Source: Rhizobium sp. WYCCWR10014
GTDB lineage: Bacteria > Pseudomonadota > Alphaproteobacteria > Rhizobiales > Rhizobiaceae
Assembly (NCBI RefSeq): GCF_001657485.1
Contig: NZ_LXFU01000038.1
Span: forward strand, 52,442 to 116,441
Length of the DNA: 64,000 nt
Direction of reading: 5' to 3'
A program made the translations under genes and the position numbers. This document shows, piece after piece, positions 43,940 to 53,705 of the stretch (its first letter is position 1; each line of letters opens with the position of its first letter). The notes under the pieces were generated by a model that worked only from the letters and a program-made list of their open reading frames with translations, ran no database searches and was not told the origin of the DNA.

Positions 43940-46627
43940 TTGGAGCAGATCCGAACCGGGCAGGACATCGATCGCCGCGACTTATTCGAGAACCCGACAG
44001 CCGCGTTTCGCCCGTCGGCCTACTGGTTCTGGCATTCGATCCCGACAGAGGACGTTTGCCACGCGCAGCTCGCCGATTTCAAACAGAAGGGGCTCGGCAC
44101 GATCCTGATCCAAGCCCGTCTCGCAATGTCGCGCGATGACTACCTGTCGCCGGCCTATCTGGATGCCTATCGTGTTGCGGCTGGGATTGCCGGCAAGCTG
44201 GGCCTGAAGCTCGGAATCTACGACGATTACAACTGGATCAGCGGTCACGCCGGCGGCCGGACGGTCGTGGACCGCGACGACCTGCGCGAGCGCCACCTGT
44301 TCTGGTCGTGTTCGGGAGAGGCGCGGGGCGAGATCAGCGGCATCCATCCGCCGTTCACCCGGACGATGGGTCCCGATATCGTCGCGTGGCAGTATGAGGG
44401 CAGCATCGTCGAGTGGTGCCAATGGACCGTCGAGGCAGCGCTGCTGCATCCGTCGATCGGCATCGACAGTCTCGATCAGGTGGTCGACGTCACGGCGCGG
44501 ACATCCATCATCGAAAGCGACGGAATATCCTGCACCCATGCGTTCGACGGTGTACCCCCCGAGGGGCAGATGCTCACGGTTTTCGTCAGCGCCCGGTCGA
44601 CGACCTCCCGGTTGATCAATTATCTCCTGCCAGAGGCAGCGGAGCGGTTCATCGAGGTCGGGCTCGACCCGCTGGTCGAGGTGCTTGGTGATCTGGTGCC
44701 CGATCCCGTCGGCTTCGTGTTCTACGACCAGCCGGCGGCGGGTTTCTACAAGTGGAGCCAGATCTCCGGTGACCTCGGCAACAGCCTGCTCTATGCGCCG
44801 ACGCTGCCGGACGTCGTGTCGCGCGGCACAGGCGTAACCTTCGCCAGGGCCCTGCTGGCGCTGGTGCGTGGCGTCGGGCCTGAAACCCTGCGGCTGCGCG
44901 CCCAATTCTACGCCGCCTATTCGGCCCTGATGAACGAGGCTTTCTCCGGCACGTTGCGCCGATGGGCGGAGGGCAGGGGGATTGTCCTCACCGGGCACGA
45001 AATCCTGCCGCATGTCAGTTCCTGGTCGCTGAACGGCGGATTTACTAGCATCGACCCCAGGGTGGCGCTTGCCGTGGATTTCTTCGGCATCGATGCCTAC
45101 CGGCACGAGACGGCCGTTGATTCCAACAATTTCGTGGCGCAGCTGGCGCCGAAGCTCGGCGATTCCGTTGCCCGTTCGAATGGTCGCAGCCGATGCGTCG
45201 TCGAAACCTACGCCAGCGCCGAGCGAACGCCCGTTCGCGCCGCCGGGCAATGGGAACTCACCCTGGAGACGATGCGGGCGCAGGCCATCCGGCTTCACTG
45301 CCTCGGGACCCGACAGTTCCTCTGGCACGGCGTCTACCAGACGGACGGGCGCGACAACGATCCGACGCCGTTTTCCAATCCACGTTTCGATTTCGGGCCG
45401 GGCATCAATTTCGAGCCGTGGTGGAGCTACCACGATCTGTTTGCCGAGGAGACGGCACGGATTTCCGCCTTCATCGAGCCGGCCACGCCCCGCACGCCGG
45501 TTGCGATCCTTTATCCGCTTCAGACCGCCTTCGCGGAGGGGCCGCGCCACAGCCACGCCACCCATATCGGCGCGTGGTGTGAAGGGCTTCTGGCCAGGCG
45601 CTGCGACTTCATGTTCGTCAGCGAGGCCGACGTGGCGAAGGCGAGGATCGAAGGCGGCCGCATGCTGGTTTGCGGGCTTGCTTTCGATGCGGTGATCCTG
45701 CCATCGGTGACGGTGCTGGAGACAGGGGACACGCTGCGGGCGCTGGAGGCGTTCCGCGACGCCGGCGGCGTGGTCTGGTCCTCCGGCGATCGCCTGTCGA
45801 CCGTCTGCGATACCCTCGATCGCGAGACGAATGAGATGGCGTCGACGCATATCGATCGGATCCCCGGCGGCAGCGATATCGACGCGCTGCTGGCACGGCT
45901 TGCGCCGCCCGGACCCGTCATTACCGGCCATTGCGCGGACCGGCCGTGGCAATGGGTCGGATACGACGCCGATGGCTGGTGGCGGATCGTTCTCTTCAAT
46001 GATGGCCCAACGCCGCTGGAAAGCGAGATTTCCCTCGGTGACGGATTCGACTGCGAAGGCTGGTGTGCCACGACGGGCGAGGTGGCGGAGGCCGCCGTCT
46101 TCAGCCACCTGGCGGTCACGCTCGACCCGCAGGAAGCGCGCTGCATTCGCCTGCGTCAGACGGCGCAGCAGGACGCGGGAAAGGGCCGTCTCATGACCCG
46201 GCCGTCGCTTGACGCCGCGTGCGCCGTCCCGGTTGTCGATGGTTGGCGTTTCGCGCCGGGAGCCGATGCGGCATTCGTGCCAATCTCGGTCGAGACCGGA
46301 TGGGAGACGCAGGGATTCGTCGATTTCTCCGGGACCGGTATCTACCGGCTGGCGCTGGAGATCGGCGACGAGGCCGATTGGTTTTTAGAGTTGCCCGAGG
46401 TCGCGACCGTGGTCACCGCCCGCCTCAATGGCCGGCAGATCGACCGGCGCGGCTGGCGCCCCTACCGCTTTGCTCTGGGGCGGCTGCTTCCAGGCGTCCA
46501 TTCGCTGGAACTGCGCGTCGCCAACACGGCCGCAAATCGCTACTACATCAACACGCCTTATCTCGGTGACACCGCCGACAAGAGCGGCTTGTCCGCCGCA
46601 CCGAAGCTCATCCAGCTGGCAAACTGA
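43940..46627 (+). CDS. GH106-like glycoside hydrolase (alpha-L-rhamnosidase type)
   Basis: An 895-residue protein starting at TTG 43940, 12 nt after the nicB stop with AGGGAG upstream, so clearly co-transcribed with nicAB. The N-terminal half is a (beta/alpha)8 barrel of GH106 type: RPSAYWFWHSIPTEDVCHAQ, DFKQKGLGTILIQARLAM, and KLGIYDDYNWISGHAGGRTV. The C-terminal about 250 residues contain beta-rich segments (GWETQGFVDFSGTGIYRLAL; HSLELRVANTAANRYYINTP), a galactose-binding-like module. No signal peptide is visible, so it acts in the cytosol on imported glycosides. Known GH106 enzymes cleave terminal rhamnose. Its presence inside a nicotinate operon is unusual. Other specificities, for example arabinosides or glucosides, are possible. 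Confidence 0.75.
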   Translation: MEQIRTGQDIDRRDLFENPTAAFRPSAYWFWHSIPTEDVCHAQLADFKQKGLGTILIQARLAMSRDDYLSPAYLDAYRVAAGIAGKLGLKLGIYDDYNWISGHAGGRTVVDRDDLRERHLFWSCSGEARGEISGIHPPFTRTMGPDIVAWQYEGSIVEWCQWTVEAALLHPSIGIDSLDQVVDVTARTSIIESDGISCTHAFDGVPPEGQMLTVFVSARSTTSRLINYLLPEAAERFIEVGLDPLVEVLGDLVPDPVGFVFYDQPAAGFYKWSQISGDLGNSLLYAPTLPDVVSRGTGVTFARALLALVRGVGPETLRLRAQFYAAYSALMNEAFSGTLRRWAEGRGIVLTGHEILPHVSSWSLNGGFTSIDPRVALAVDFFGIDAYRHETAVDSNNFVAQLAPKLGDSVARSNGRSRCVVETYASAERTPVRAAGQWELTLETMRAQAIRLHCLGTRQFLWHGVYQTDGRDNDPTPFSNPRFDFGPGINFEPWWSYHDLFAEETARISAFIEPATPRTPVAILYPLQTAFAEGPRHSHATHIGAWCEGLLARRCDFMFVSEADVAKARIEGGRMLVCGLAFDAVILPSVTVLETGDTLRALEAFRDAGGVVWSSGDRLSTVCDTLDRETNEMASTHIDRIPGGSDIDALLARLAPPGPVITGHCADRPWQWVGYDADGWWRIVLFNDGPTPLESEISLGDGFDCEGWCATTGEVAEAAVFSHLAVTLDPQEARCIRLRQTAQQDAGKGRLMTRPSLDAACAVPVVDGWRFAPGADAAFVPISVETGWETQGFVDFSGTGIYRLALEIGDEADWFLELPEVATVVTARLNGRQIDRRGWRPYRFALGRLLPGVHSLELRVANTAANRYYINTPYLGDTADKSGLSAAPKLIQLAN

Positions 46628-46644
46628 CCGGAAGTTACAGACCC

Positions 46645-48882
46645 ATGCTACAATATTCGACCATACCCCTGATGCGTGCCTGGAACAGCTGGTCCAACCG
46701 GCCGGCCGAAACGGTCTTCCTGCCGCTCGGCGTGCGGATCACACCGGTTCTCTATTCGACCCGCAGCAAGACGACCTCCGCGATCGAGCCGCGACGCGAT
46801 ATGGTTCGCCTCGGCCGTCACACCATCGACGGCTCGCTGATCGAGCTGGAGACCGAGCTCAGCGGCACGACCGTCGCCTTTTCTACGACGAAGACAGACC
46901 CCTTCGCGATCCGCGGCAGTTGGAACGGCAAGGTATCGGCCGAGTGGGGCCTGCGATTCTGGCTGACGCTAGCAATCTCCTCAGATGGCGGCGAGGTCGT
47001 GGTCCATGACGCGGGCCGCAACATTACGCTGCTGAAGGTAGGCACGCGATTTGTTGCGGTCGCGACAGCCGAGGCGCCGGTGCATGTCACCGGCCATGAC
47101 ACGATCGACGCGCTGCGGGCGGACTTCGAGGAAAACGGTTATTTCTATACCGCCACCCGCAGGAGCGAAGCGCCGGTGATCGCCCTGCGCTTCAATCTTG
47201 AGATGATGCGCCAGGGCGCCTATGCCGCAGGCGTCGCCGACAGTGCCGAATTGGCGATCGCCAAGGCGCAGACATGCCTTGCCGCCGGCGCGCCAGCTGC
47301 GATTGCCGATGCGCAGACCGGCATGTTCGAGGGCGCGCTCGACGCGATGCGTGACGTCGTCGCCTGGAACACCATCTGGGACGAAACCAACGCGCGTTCC
47401 TACACGGCGGTCACCCGGATCTGGAATCTCGGGAAATTCGCCGTCTGGTTCAACGACCAGATTTTCGCCGCCCTTCTTGCGGGCGTGTTCGACGCCGATC
47501 TGGCGCGCGAGAACATGGCGACCGCGATGGCCGGCGCAACCCCGCAGGGCAATATCGCCTGCATCGTCACCTCCAACGATGCCTGGGTCGATCGCACCCA
47601 GCTGCCGTTCGGCGCACTGGTCGTCTGGCAGCTCTACCAGCGGACCGGCGAGCGGTCGATGATCCAGGCAAGTTACGAGGCGCTGGTGCGCAATCGGCGC
47701 TGGTGGCAGGACAACCGCGATCCGGACGGTTTCGGCCTGCTGTCCTGCGGCACCTCCGACGTAGGCGAGGGCCTCTACAAGGGGACGGCCTTTGCCGCGC
47801 GCAACGAGACCGGCATGGACAATTCCGCGACCCATGACGAGGCGATCTACGATCCCCTCACCCGGACGCTGTCGACCTTCGATCTCGGCCTCAACTGCGC
47901 GGCCGCTCTCGATGCCGAGATGCTTTCGAAAATGGCCGCCGTGCTCGGCAAGCATGACGATGCCCGCGAATTCGCCGCCTTGGCCGAACGTCAGCGGACG
48001 CTGATCTCGCAAACGCTCTGGGATGAGAGCCGCGGCATCTTCGCCAATCGCCAACGGCGCGGCGGTTTCGTGCGCTCGCTGTCGCCGACCAGCTTCTACC
48101 CGCTGCTGTGCGGCGCCGCGACGCCGGTGCAGGCGGCGCGTCTGCTCGAGCATCTGAGCGACGAGACGACTTTCGGCGGCGATTTCGTGCTGCCGAACGC
48201 AACGCGAGACGATCCGGCCTTCGCCGACAACGTCTACTGGCGCGGCCGCATCTGGCCGAACGTCAACTATATGGTCTGGCTTGGCCTGCGGCGCTACGGT
48301 TTCGTGGCGGAGGCGAGCAAGCTGGCAAGCCAGAGCTACGACCTGTTCATGAAGAATTGGCGCGAGCATCGTATCGCCTCCGAAAATTACAATGCCGTCA
48401 CCGGCGAGGCGATGGACCAAGGCGATACCGATCCGTTCTACATCTGGGCCGCCATGCTGCCGCTGATGGCTGCCAGTGAGATTGTTGACTTCGACCCGTG
48501 GACCGGATGGACGATGGATCATGCCGGCCGGGATGTGGTGCTCGGACCTATGGTCTCGCCGTCGGGAACGCTCGAGCTGGTCGTCAAGTCCGGAACCCTG
48601 GTGATGACATTGAACGGGCGCGCAGCGCTGAAGACAGATTTGCGCACCACGCTGTCGCGCATCGTCTTCGCCAACGGGCGGGTGTCCTGCACGATTGCTC
48701 CGGTCTCCCAGGCTGGTTTCATCGAGTTGCCAGGCTTGGCATTGGGCGATGTTGATGCTGTCCGTATCAACGGGCAGGACATCAACTATGTGTCGGGCGG
48801 CGACGGAATACGCGTCATGATTGCTGAGCACGCGGAGGATCGCCGGCTCGACGTCTCTTTTTCATCGTCAAGCGCTCACTAA
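46645..48882 (+). CDS. GH63/MGH-like (alpha/alpha)6-barrel glycoside hydrolase
   Basis: A 745-residue protein, 17 nt after the GH106-like gene. The N-terminal about 220 residues are beta-rich. Residues about 220-610 are an (alpha/alpha)6 barrel with the family features SNDAWVDRTQLPFGALVVWQ, GMDNSATHDEAIYDP and DNVYWRGRIWPNVNYMVWLG, as in GH63, GH37 and mannosylglycerate hydrolases. The likely acid/base pair lies in SNDAW and in the ENYNAVTGEA segment. Family members remove glucose or act on small glycosides in the cytosol. No signal peptide. The substrate is not known; operon position ties it to the nic genes. Confidence 0.75.
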   Translation: MLQYSTIPLMRAWNSWSNRPAETVFLPLGVRITPVLYSTRSKTTSAIEPRRDMVRLGRHTIDGSLIELETELSGTTVAFSTTKTDPFAIRGSWNGKVSAEWGLRFWLTLAISSDGGEVVVHDAGRNITLLKVGTRFVAVATAEAPVHVTGHDTIDALRADFEENGYFYTATRRSEAPVIALRFNLEMMRQGAYAAGVADSAELAIAKAQTCLAAGAPAAIADAQTGMFEGALDAMRDVVAWNTIWDETNARSYTAVTRIWNLGKFAVWFNDQIFAALLAGVFDADLARENMATAMAGATPQGNIACIVTSNDAWVDRTQLPFGALVVWQLYQRTGERSMIQASYEALVRNRRWWQDNRDPDGFGLLSCGTSDVGEGLYKGTAFAARNETGMDNSATHDEAIYDPLTRTLSTFDLGLNCAAALDAEMLSKMAAVLGKHDDAREFAALAERQRTLISQTLWDESRGIFANRQRRGGFVRSLSPTSFYPLLCGAATPVQAARLLEHLSDETTFGGDFVLPNATRDDPAFADNVYWRGRIWPNVNYMVWLGLRRYGFVAEASKLASQSYDLFMKNWREHRIASENYNAVTGEAMDQGDTDPFYIWAAMLPLMAASEIVDFDPWTGWTMDHAGRDVVLGPMVSPSGTLELVVKSGTLVMTLNGRAALKTDLRTTLSRIVFANGRVSCTIAPVSQAGFIELPGLALGDVDAVRINGQDINYVSGGDGIRVMIAEHAEDRRLDVSFSSSSAH

Positions 48883-48895
48883 AGCAAGGCAGTGC

Positions 48896-49133
48896 TTGAC
48901 AGGCCTCGATTCCTCACAGATAGTTTGTGTACATATAAAAAAAGACTGATGCTAAAGTCAGAGGGTTGAACGAACAGCTTGCAGGTATCCGTGGATTCAT
49001 GCCGGCCGCTCAGCGAAGTGATGTGCTGTTTTTGCAAAAGTGGTGTGCCGCTGCGTCGCAGCGCGCGCTTCATTTCGCCGAGACGTCAGCGCCCCACGGA
49101 CAATGCCCATCTGCTTTTAGTATGTATACAAAT
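48896..49133 (+). promoter_or_regulatory. Promoter and inverted operator pair before the ABC operon
   Basis: TTGACA (48896-48901), 17 bp, GATAGT (48919-48924) is a near-ideal sigma-70 promoter beginning 14 bp after the GH63 stop. GTTTGTGTACATATAA (48923-48938) overlaps its -10. A related site in inverted orientation, TAGTATGTATACAAAT, is at 49118-49133. The remaining about 360 nt before the ABC gene hold no convincing gene (the 64-codon frame at 48979 has no ribosome binding site) but contain a GCTGCGTCGCAGC hairpin. Confidence 0.55.
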
Positions 49134-49244
49134 GATTAAGCGCGCTTTGGCACGTTGTTTGTTTTCAAGCTAGCCGATCCGTTGAGGTCGATGACCGCGG
49201 GTCATGATGGTCCATGACTGTGTATCTTCAAGAGGGGTGCCACA

Positions 49245-50321
49245 ATGACTGAACTCACCAGACGCAACACAATGAAATTGATGTCCGCAGCATTGATTGC
49301 TGGCGTCAGCATCTCCACCTTGCCGCGCAAAGCCTTTTCGGCCGGATCCATCACGGTCCTCAACTGGCAGGGCTACGGCACCGACGAAGCCTGGTCGCTG
49401 AAGGTTTTCACCGAAAAGACGGGCATCACAGTCGTCCATGACTACTACAGCTCGGAATCGGAAATGCTGACCAAGATGCGCACGAATCCGGGCGCCTACG
49501 ATCTTGTTATCCTCAACGCCGCGCGTTGCGCCCAGGCGGTTGCCGAAGACTTGCTGCAGCCGATCGATTTCAGCAAGGTTCCAAACGCGTCAACAGTCGA
49601 CGAGACCCTGCGCGCCAACCCGAACTTCAGCAAGGATGGCAAGGGTTATGCCGTTCCGTGGGTCTGGGGCATGACCTCGCTTGCCATCCGTGAAGGCATG
49701 ACCGTTCCCGACAGTTACGCGGTCCTCGCCGACCCGGCCTATAAGGGCCGTGTTGCCATGGACGACGACGCCATCATCAATGTCGGCGTTGGCGCGCTGA
49801 TGAGCGGGCAGGACATCAACGATCCCAAGGATCTGGCAGCTGTTACCGCCGCGCTGAAATCGATCAAGCCGAATGTCAAGTTGCTGTGGTCGACGGAAGA
49901 TCAGTGGAACAAGTCGTTCGCCGCCAAGGAATTCGACCTGTCGCTGTTCTGGTCGGGCGGCTCGGTGCGATCCAAGCGCGTTTCCAAACTTCCGGTTCAG
50001 TTCGTAGTGCCCAAGGAAGGCGGCGTCGGTTGGGTCGATGGTCTCGGTGTTCCGGCATCGGCTCCGAATCCAGAAGGTGCTCTTGCCTTCGTCAACTGGA
50101 TGATCGATCCGATATTCTATGTCGAATGGGCAACCAAGATCGGAGCCCCCGCTTCTTCAAATTCGGCAGCCCTTTCAGCACTTCCTGCCGACGATCTCAC
50201 CCGCCTGGTGCACAAGACCGAATATTTGAAGACGACGTCCTTTGTCTCGGGCATTCCCGACGACCGGCGCGAAGCCTTCAACAATATCTGGCAGGAAGTG
50301 AAAGCCTTCTATGCAGAATGA
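49245..50321 (+). CDS. ABC substrate-binding protein, polyamine (PotD/PotF)-type
   Basis: A 358-residue periplasmic binding protein. The N-terminus TRRNTMKLMSAALIAGVSIS has a twin arginine pair and a hydrophobic core, suggesting Tat or Sec export. ITVLNWQGYGTDEAW opens the mature fold as in PotD, and YAVPWVWGMTSLAIRE lines the cleft. The acidic polyamine-binding residues cannot be confirmed by eye, so the true ligand may be another cationic or zwitterionic compound. It heads the ABC operon, with AAGAGGGG upstream of the ATG. Confidence 0.88.
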   Translation: MTELTRRNTMKLMSAALIAGVSISTLPRKAFSAGSITVLNWQGYGTDEAWSLKVFTEKTGITVVHDYYSSESEMLTKMRTNPGAYDLVILNAARCAQAVAEDLLQPIDFSKVPNASTVDETLRANPNFSKDGKGYAVPWVWGMTSLAIREGMTVPDSYAVLADPAYKGRVAMDDDAIINVGVGALMSGQDINDPKDLAAVTAALKSIKPNVKLLWSTEDQWNKSFAAKEFDLSLFWSGGSVRSKRVSKLPVQFVVPKEGGVGWVDGLGVPASAPNPEGALAFVNWMIDPIFYVEWATKIGAPASSNSAALSALPADDLTRLVHKTEYLKTTSFVSGIPDDRREAFNNIWQEVKAFYAE

Positions 50322-51225
50322 TCGTCTGATATCAGCGTCAGAGCGCGGACCTTCGGGTCCGCGCAGCCGGCGCCCGCTCCCGCCATGGGTTTCGACGACG
50401 GCGCTGCTGCTGCCGACCTATGGGTGGCTGACACTTGCCGTCTTTCTGCCGCTGCTGACCATGTTCGTGTTCAGCTTCATGTCGGCGACACCGATGGGCA
50501 AGGCCCCGATCGTCTTTACGCTGAAGCAGTACCGCGCGTTCATCGATCAACCCTATCTGGTCGGGATCGGCATCACGTCGCTGCTGATCGGCTTCTGGAC
50601 GACGCTGTTCTGCGCGGTTCTTGGTTTCCTGGCGGCCGTGGCACTGGTCCGCTCGACCTTCGGCAAGACGCGTGAGATGTTGTTGATCCTCATTCTCCTG
50701 CCATTCTGGACCAACGGTCTTGTGCGCGTCTTTTCGTGGACCATGGTGCTGCGCGAAAACGGCTTTCTCGACAGTCTGCTGCATATGATTGCTCCGGACG
50801 CGGGTTCCATCGGCTTTCTCTACACGCGCTATGCCGTGGTGGTTGGTCTTGTTCACGGCTACCTGCCGTACATGATCCTGACCTGCTACATAGCGCTGGT
50901 GGCCATCGACGACGCGATCATTGAGGCTGCTTCAAGCCTCGGCGCGCGCTGGTGGACCATCCTGTTCAAGATTTTGGTGCCGCTTGCGGCTCCCGGGCTG
51001 ATCTCCGGCGCCGTTTTGATCTTCATTCCAGTCATCGGTTCATTCATGGAACCGCGCATTCTGGGCGGTCGTGTCGGCGTGACCATGGGAACGGTGATCG
51101 AGGATCAGTTCACCCAGGCCTTCAACTGGCCTTTGGGCGCATCGTTGTCCTTTACGCTGCTGGCTGTCGTGCTCGCAATTTTCGCAACCTTCTCCGGTGT
51201 CCTGCGCCGCGGAACGGTCGCTTGA
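50311..51225 (+). CDS. ABC permease, PotB/PotH-type
   Basis: A 304-residue inner-membrane permease with six predicted helices after a proline/arginine-rich N-terminus of about 30 residues. The coupling loop EAASSLGARWWTILFKILVP, facing the ATPase, is the EAA motif of the polyamine-transporter family. Its start overlaps the binding-protein stop by 11 nt. It pairs with the next permease to form the heterodimeric channel. Confidence 0.92.
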   Translation: MQNDRLISASERGPSGPRSRRPLPPWVSTTALLLPTYGWLTLAVFLPLLTMFVFSFMSATPMGKAPIVFTLKQYRAFIDQPYLVGIGITSLLIGFWTTLFCAVLGFLAAVALVRSTFGKTREMLLILILLPFWTNGLVRVFSWTMVLRENGFLDSLLHMIAPDAGSIGFLYTRYAVVVGLVHGYLPYMILTCYIALVAIDDAIIEAASSLGARWWTILFKILVPLAAPGLISGAVLIFIPVIGSFMEPRILGGRVGVTMGTVIEDQFTQAFNWPLGASLSFTLLAVVLAIFATFSGVLRRGTVA

Positions 51226-51235
51226 GGAAGGGATC

Positions 51236-52015
51236 ATGAAAACGCTCGGTCCAATCTATCTCATCGCCATCCTCATCTTCCTCTACACGCCCATTCTCGT
51301 GATGATGGCGATGGGGTTCAACGCTTCGCCACTTTACGAGCTGCCATTCCATTTCTCGCTGCAATGGTACGACGCGCTCTGGGACAACAGCATCCTTCTG
51401 ACGGCGGGTCTGAACAGCCTGGTGATCGCGAGTATCACCGCGGTTCTGGCGACGGCTTTGGGAACCATGGCGTCCGTTGCGCTGTCGCGCCGGACCTTTC
51501 GCGGCAGAAGTCTCCTGCAACTGATGCTTCTGCCGCCGATTGCCATTCCCTGGCTGATCACCGGCACGGCCATGCTGATCTTCTTTTATTGGACCGGTAT
51601 CGGGCGCGGCATGCATGCCCTGTTGATCGGCCATGTGGCACTCGCCATCCCCTACGTTGTTCTGGTCGTCGGCACGGGTTTCAAGACAATCCGCGCCGAC
51701 CTTGAAGAAGCCGCGATGAGCCTTGGTTCGACACCGGTTCACGCCTTCTTCTCGGTGACGCTACCGCTGCTTTATCCGAGCATCCTTGGCGCCGCGCTCT
51801 TCGCCTTCGCCGTGTCGCTCGACCAATTCGTGATTTCCTACTTCCTCGCAACGCCCGGGTACACCACCCTGCCGGTGCAGATCTACTCCTCGATCCGCAA
51901 GGGCTTCACCCCTGAAATCAACGCGATCTCCACCGTGCTTCTGCTCGGCTCGATGACGATCATCCTGATTTTTGCGCGCTTCGCCAAGCCCGGAGACACA
52001 AGTGACAAACGTTAA
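51236..52015 (+). CDS. ABC permease, PotC/PotI-type
   Basis: A 259-residue permease starting at ATG 51236 after GAGGAAGG, 10 nt beyond the previous stop. Six membrane helices; EAA coupling motif EEAAMSLGSTPVHAFFSVTL. The FSLQWYDALWDNS periplasmic segment is typical of PotC-type permeases. It functions with the PotB-type partner and the ATPase encoded next. Confidence 0.92.
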   Translation: MKTLGPIYLIAILIFLYTPILVMMAMGFNASPLYELPFHFSLQWYDALWDNSILLTAGLNSLVIASITAVLATALGTMASVALSRRTFRGRSLLQLMLLPPIAIPWLITGTAMLIFFYWTGIGRGMHALLIGHVALAIPYVVLVVGTGFKTIRADLEEAAMSLGSTPVHAFFSVTLPLLYPSILGAALFAFAVSLDQFVISYFLATPGYTTLPVQIYSSIRKGFTPEINAISTVLLLGSMTIILIFARFAKPGDTSDKR

Positions 52016-53051
52016 AGTCAATTCCGTCGCCAAGACCTACGGCACCACACCGGTCCTGTCCGATATCACCACCGAATTCCCCGAAGGCTCTTTCACCAGC
52101 CTTCTCGGCCCATCCGGCTCCGGCAAGACCACGCTGCTGCGCATCATCGCGGGCTTTATCAAGCCCGACCAGGGCGTCGTCACGATCGGCAACAATGATG
52201 TCACCGACATTCCGGTCTGGGGCCGCAACATCGGCATGATGTTCCAGTCCTACGCGCTGTTCCCGCATATGACGATTGCCCAGAACGTCGCCTTCGGTCT
52301 CGAACGCCGGGGCATCAAGGGTGCTGCCGCCCGCAAGGAAGTCGACCGTGCGCTGGAAATGGTGCATCTGCCTGGCTTTGCCGATCGCATGCCCAAGCAG
52401 TTGTCCGGGGGCCAGCAGCAGCGCGTTGCGCTGGCCCGCGCCATGGTCATCAAGCCGAGCGTGCTGCTCCTCGACGAGCCGCTGTCGGCGCTCGATCGGC
52501 GCCTGCGCCAGGAAATGCAGGTCGAACTGCTGCGCATCCAGCGCGAAAGCGGCCTGACGACGATCTTCGTCACCCACGACCAGGAAGAGGCGCTGACGCT
52601 GTCCGACAAGGTAGCGATCCTCGACAAGGGCCGCATCGTCCAAATCGGCGAGCCGGACACCGTCTATGAGCGACCGCTGACGCGCTTTGCCGCCGAATTC
52701 CTCGGCGACTCCAACTTCCTCACCGGGACGGTGGAGAACGGCGCTGTGCGTCTCGCCGATGGGACGGTAGTTCAGACCACCGGCACTTTGCCCGCAAGCG
52801 GTTCGGACGTCACGCTCGCCGTGCGTCCCGAGAAGATGTCGATCGCATCGGGTCCGACGGATGGCAACAGCCTGACGGCGCGCATCACCACCGTCATCTA
52901 TGCAGGTCCCGTGCTGTCCTATCTGCTGGAGACGGCAGACGGTCTGCCGCTGAAGCTGTTTGCACAGAACCGCGATGGCAAAGTCCTGAGCGATGGCGAC
53001 ACCATCACCCTGACCTGGGCCGCGGAACACACCGTCCCGGTGGCCGACTGA
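52002..53051 (+). CDS. ABC ATPase, PotA-type
   Basis: A 349-residue nucleotide-binding subunit. The start is GTG 52002 (CCGGAGACACAA upstream), overlapping the permease stop by 14 nt. Walker A GPSGSGKTT at residue 36, signature LSGGQQQR, Walker B VLLLDEPLSALD, and the switch His in VTHDQEEA. Residues about 245-345 form the regulatory TOBE domain (VTLAVRPEKMSIA). It energises the importer; the operon order SBP-permease-permease-ATPase is the rhizobial polyamine-type order. Confidence 0.94.
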   Translation: MTNVKVNSVAKTYGTTPVLSDITTEFPEGSFTSLLGPSGSGKTTLLRIIAGFIKPDQGVVTIGNNDVTDIPVWGRNIGMMFQSYALFPHMTIAQNVAFGLERRGIKGAAARKEVDRALEMVHLPGFADRMPKQLSGGQQQRVALARAMVIKPSVLLLDEPLSALDRRLRQEMQVELLRIQRESGLTTIFVTHDQEEALTLSDKVAILDKGRIVQIGEPDTVYERPLTRFAAEFLGDSNFLTGTVENGAVRLADGTVVQTTGTLPASGSDVTLAVRPEKMSIASGPTDGNSLTARITTVIYAGPVLSYLLETADGLPLKLFAQNRDGKVLSDGDTITLTWAAEHTVPVAD

Positions 53052-53650
53052 TGATGGCACCCGCGCCACTCTCCAGGAATGCGCTGCATGTCGTCATCGA
53101 CATGCAACGCCTCTTCGCTGAGCAAACGGCGTGGTATACGCCAGCGATCGAAGGCATCCTTCCCAATGTGGTGGCGCTGAGCAAAGCGCGGCCCGCTGAG
53201 ACTGTCTTTGCTCGCTTCATGGTGCCCCAAAATGCCGAAGGTGCCACGGGGCGCTGGAAGACCTACTATCGTCGCTGGTCATCAGTGACGCTGGATGAGC
53301 TTGATATCGCCATGCTGGATCTGGTCGCGCCGCTTACAGCGATCGCCGCTCCAGGCTCCATCGTCGACAAGGAAACCTATTCGGTCTTTGGCTCGCCCGG
53401 GTTTGCTGCGCGTTTGCAAGGATCGGCAACGGACACGCTGATTTTCTCGGGGGTCGAGACCGACGTCTGCGTCTACGCGAGCGTTCTTGATGCGGTCGAC
53501 GCCGGCTACCGGGTCATCCTCGCCGAGGACGCACTGGCAAGCGGCGACTTGAAGGCGCACGCCATGGTCATCGAGATCCTGGCGCCAAGGCTTTCGGAGC
53601 AGATTGAAATTCTAACGACAGAAGCCATTCTGAAATTATGGCGAGAGTAA
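53051..53650 (+). CDS. Isochorismatase-family cysteine hydrolase
   Basis: A 199-residue hydrolase overlapping the ATPase stop by one base. The family triad is Asp in ALHVVIDMQRLFAE, Lys in SIVDKETYSVFGS, and Cys in SGVETDVCVYASVLDA. It lacks the Asp-x-His and second His metal ligands of nicotinamidases (PncA) in the loop after DMQ. It is therefore not a classical nicotinamidase and may hydrolyse another amide or imide, perhaps one brought in by the adjoining ABC importer. It is related in fold to NicF but only distantly in sequence. Confidence 0.85.
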   Translation: MMAPAPLSRNALHVVIDMQRLFAEQTAWYTPAIEGILPNVVALSKARPAETVFARFMVPQNAEGATGRWKTYYRRWSSVTLDELDIAMLDLVAPLTAIAAPGSIVDKETYSVFGSPGFAARLQGSATDTLIFSGVETDVCVYASVLDAVDAGYRVILAEDALASGDLKAHAMVIEILAPRLSEQIEILTTEAILKLWRE

Positions 53651-53705
53651 ATTCGGCAGCGCCATTGCCGGTCACGACGATGAACAGGCAGATTTGAGAG
53701 ATCCG

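Noticed and set aside
43982..46108. Minus-strand ORF of 708 codons opposite the GH106-like gene
   Set aside because: It is antisense to a well-supported gene, has Arg/Gly/Asp-biased composition from the GC-rich complementary strand, and shows no family motif.
46981..48831. Minus-strand ORF of 616 codons opposite the GH63-like gene
   Set aside because: Shadow frame caused by high GC at third positions of the sense gene; no ribosome binding site or recognisable domain.
53051..53650. Nicotinamidase (PncA) as the identity of the isochorismatase-family gene
   Set aside because: Attractive beside nic genes, but the Asp-x-His...His metal ligands of PncA are missing in the loop after VVIDMQ, so only the general family is supported.
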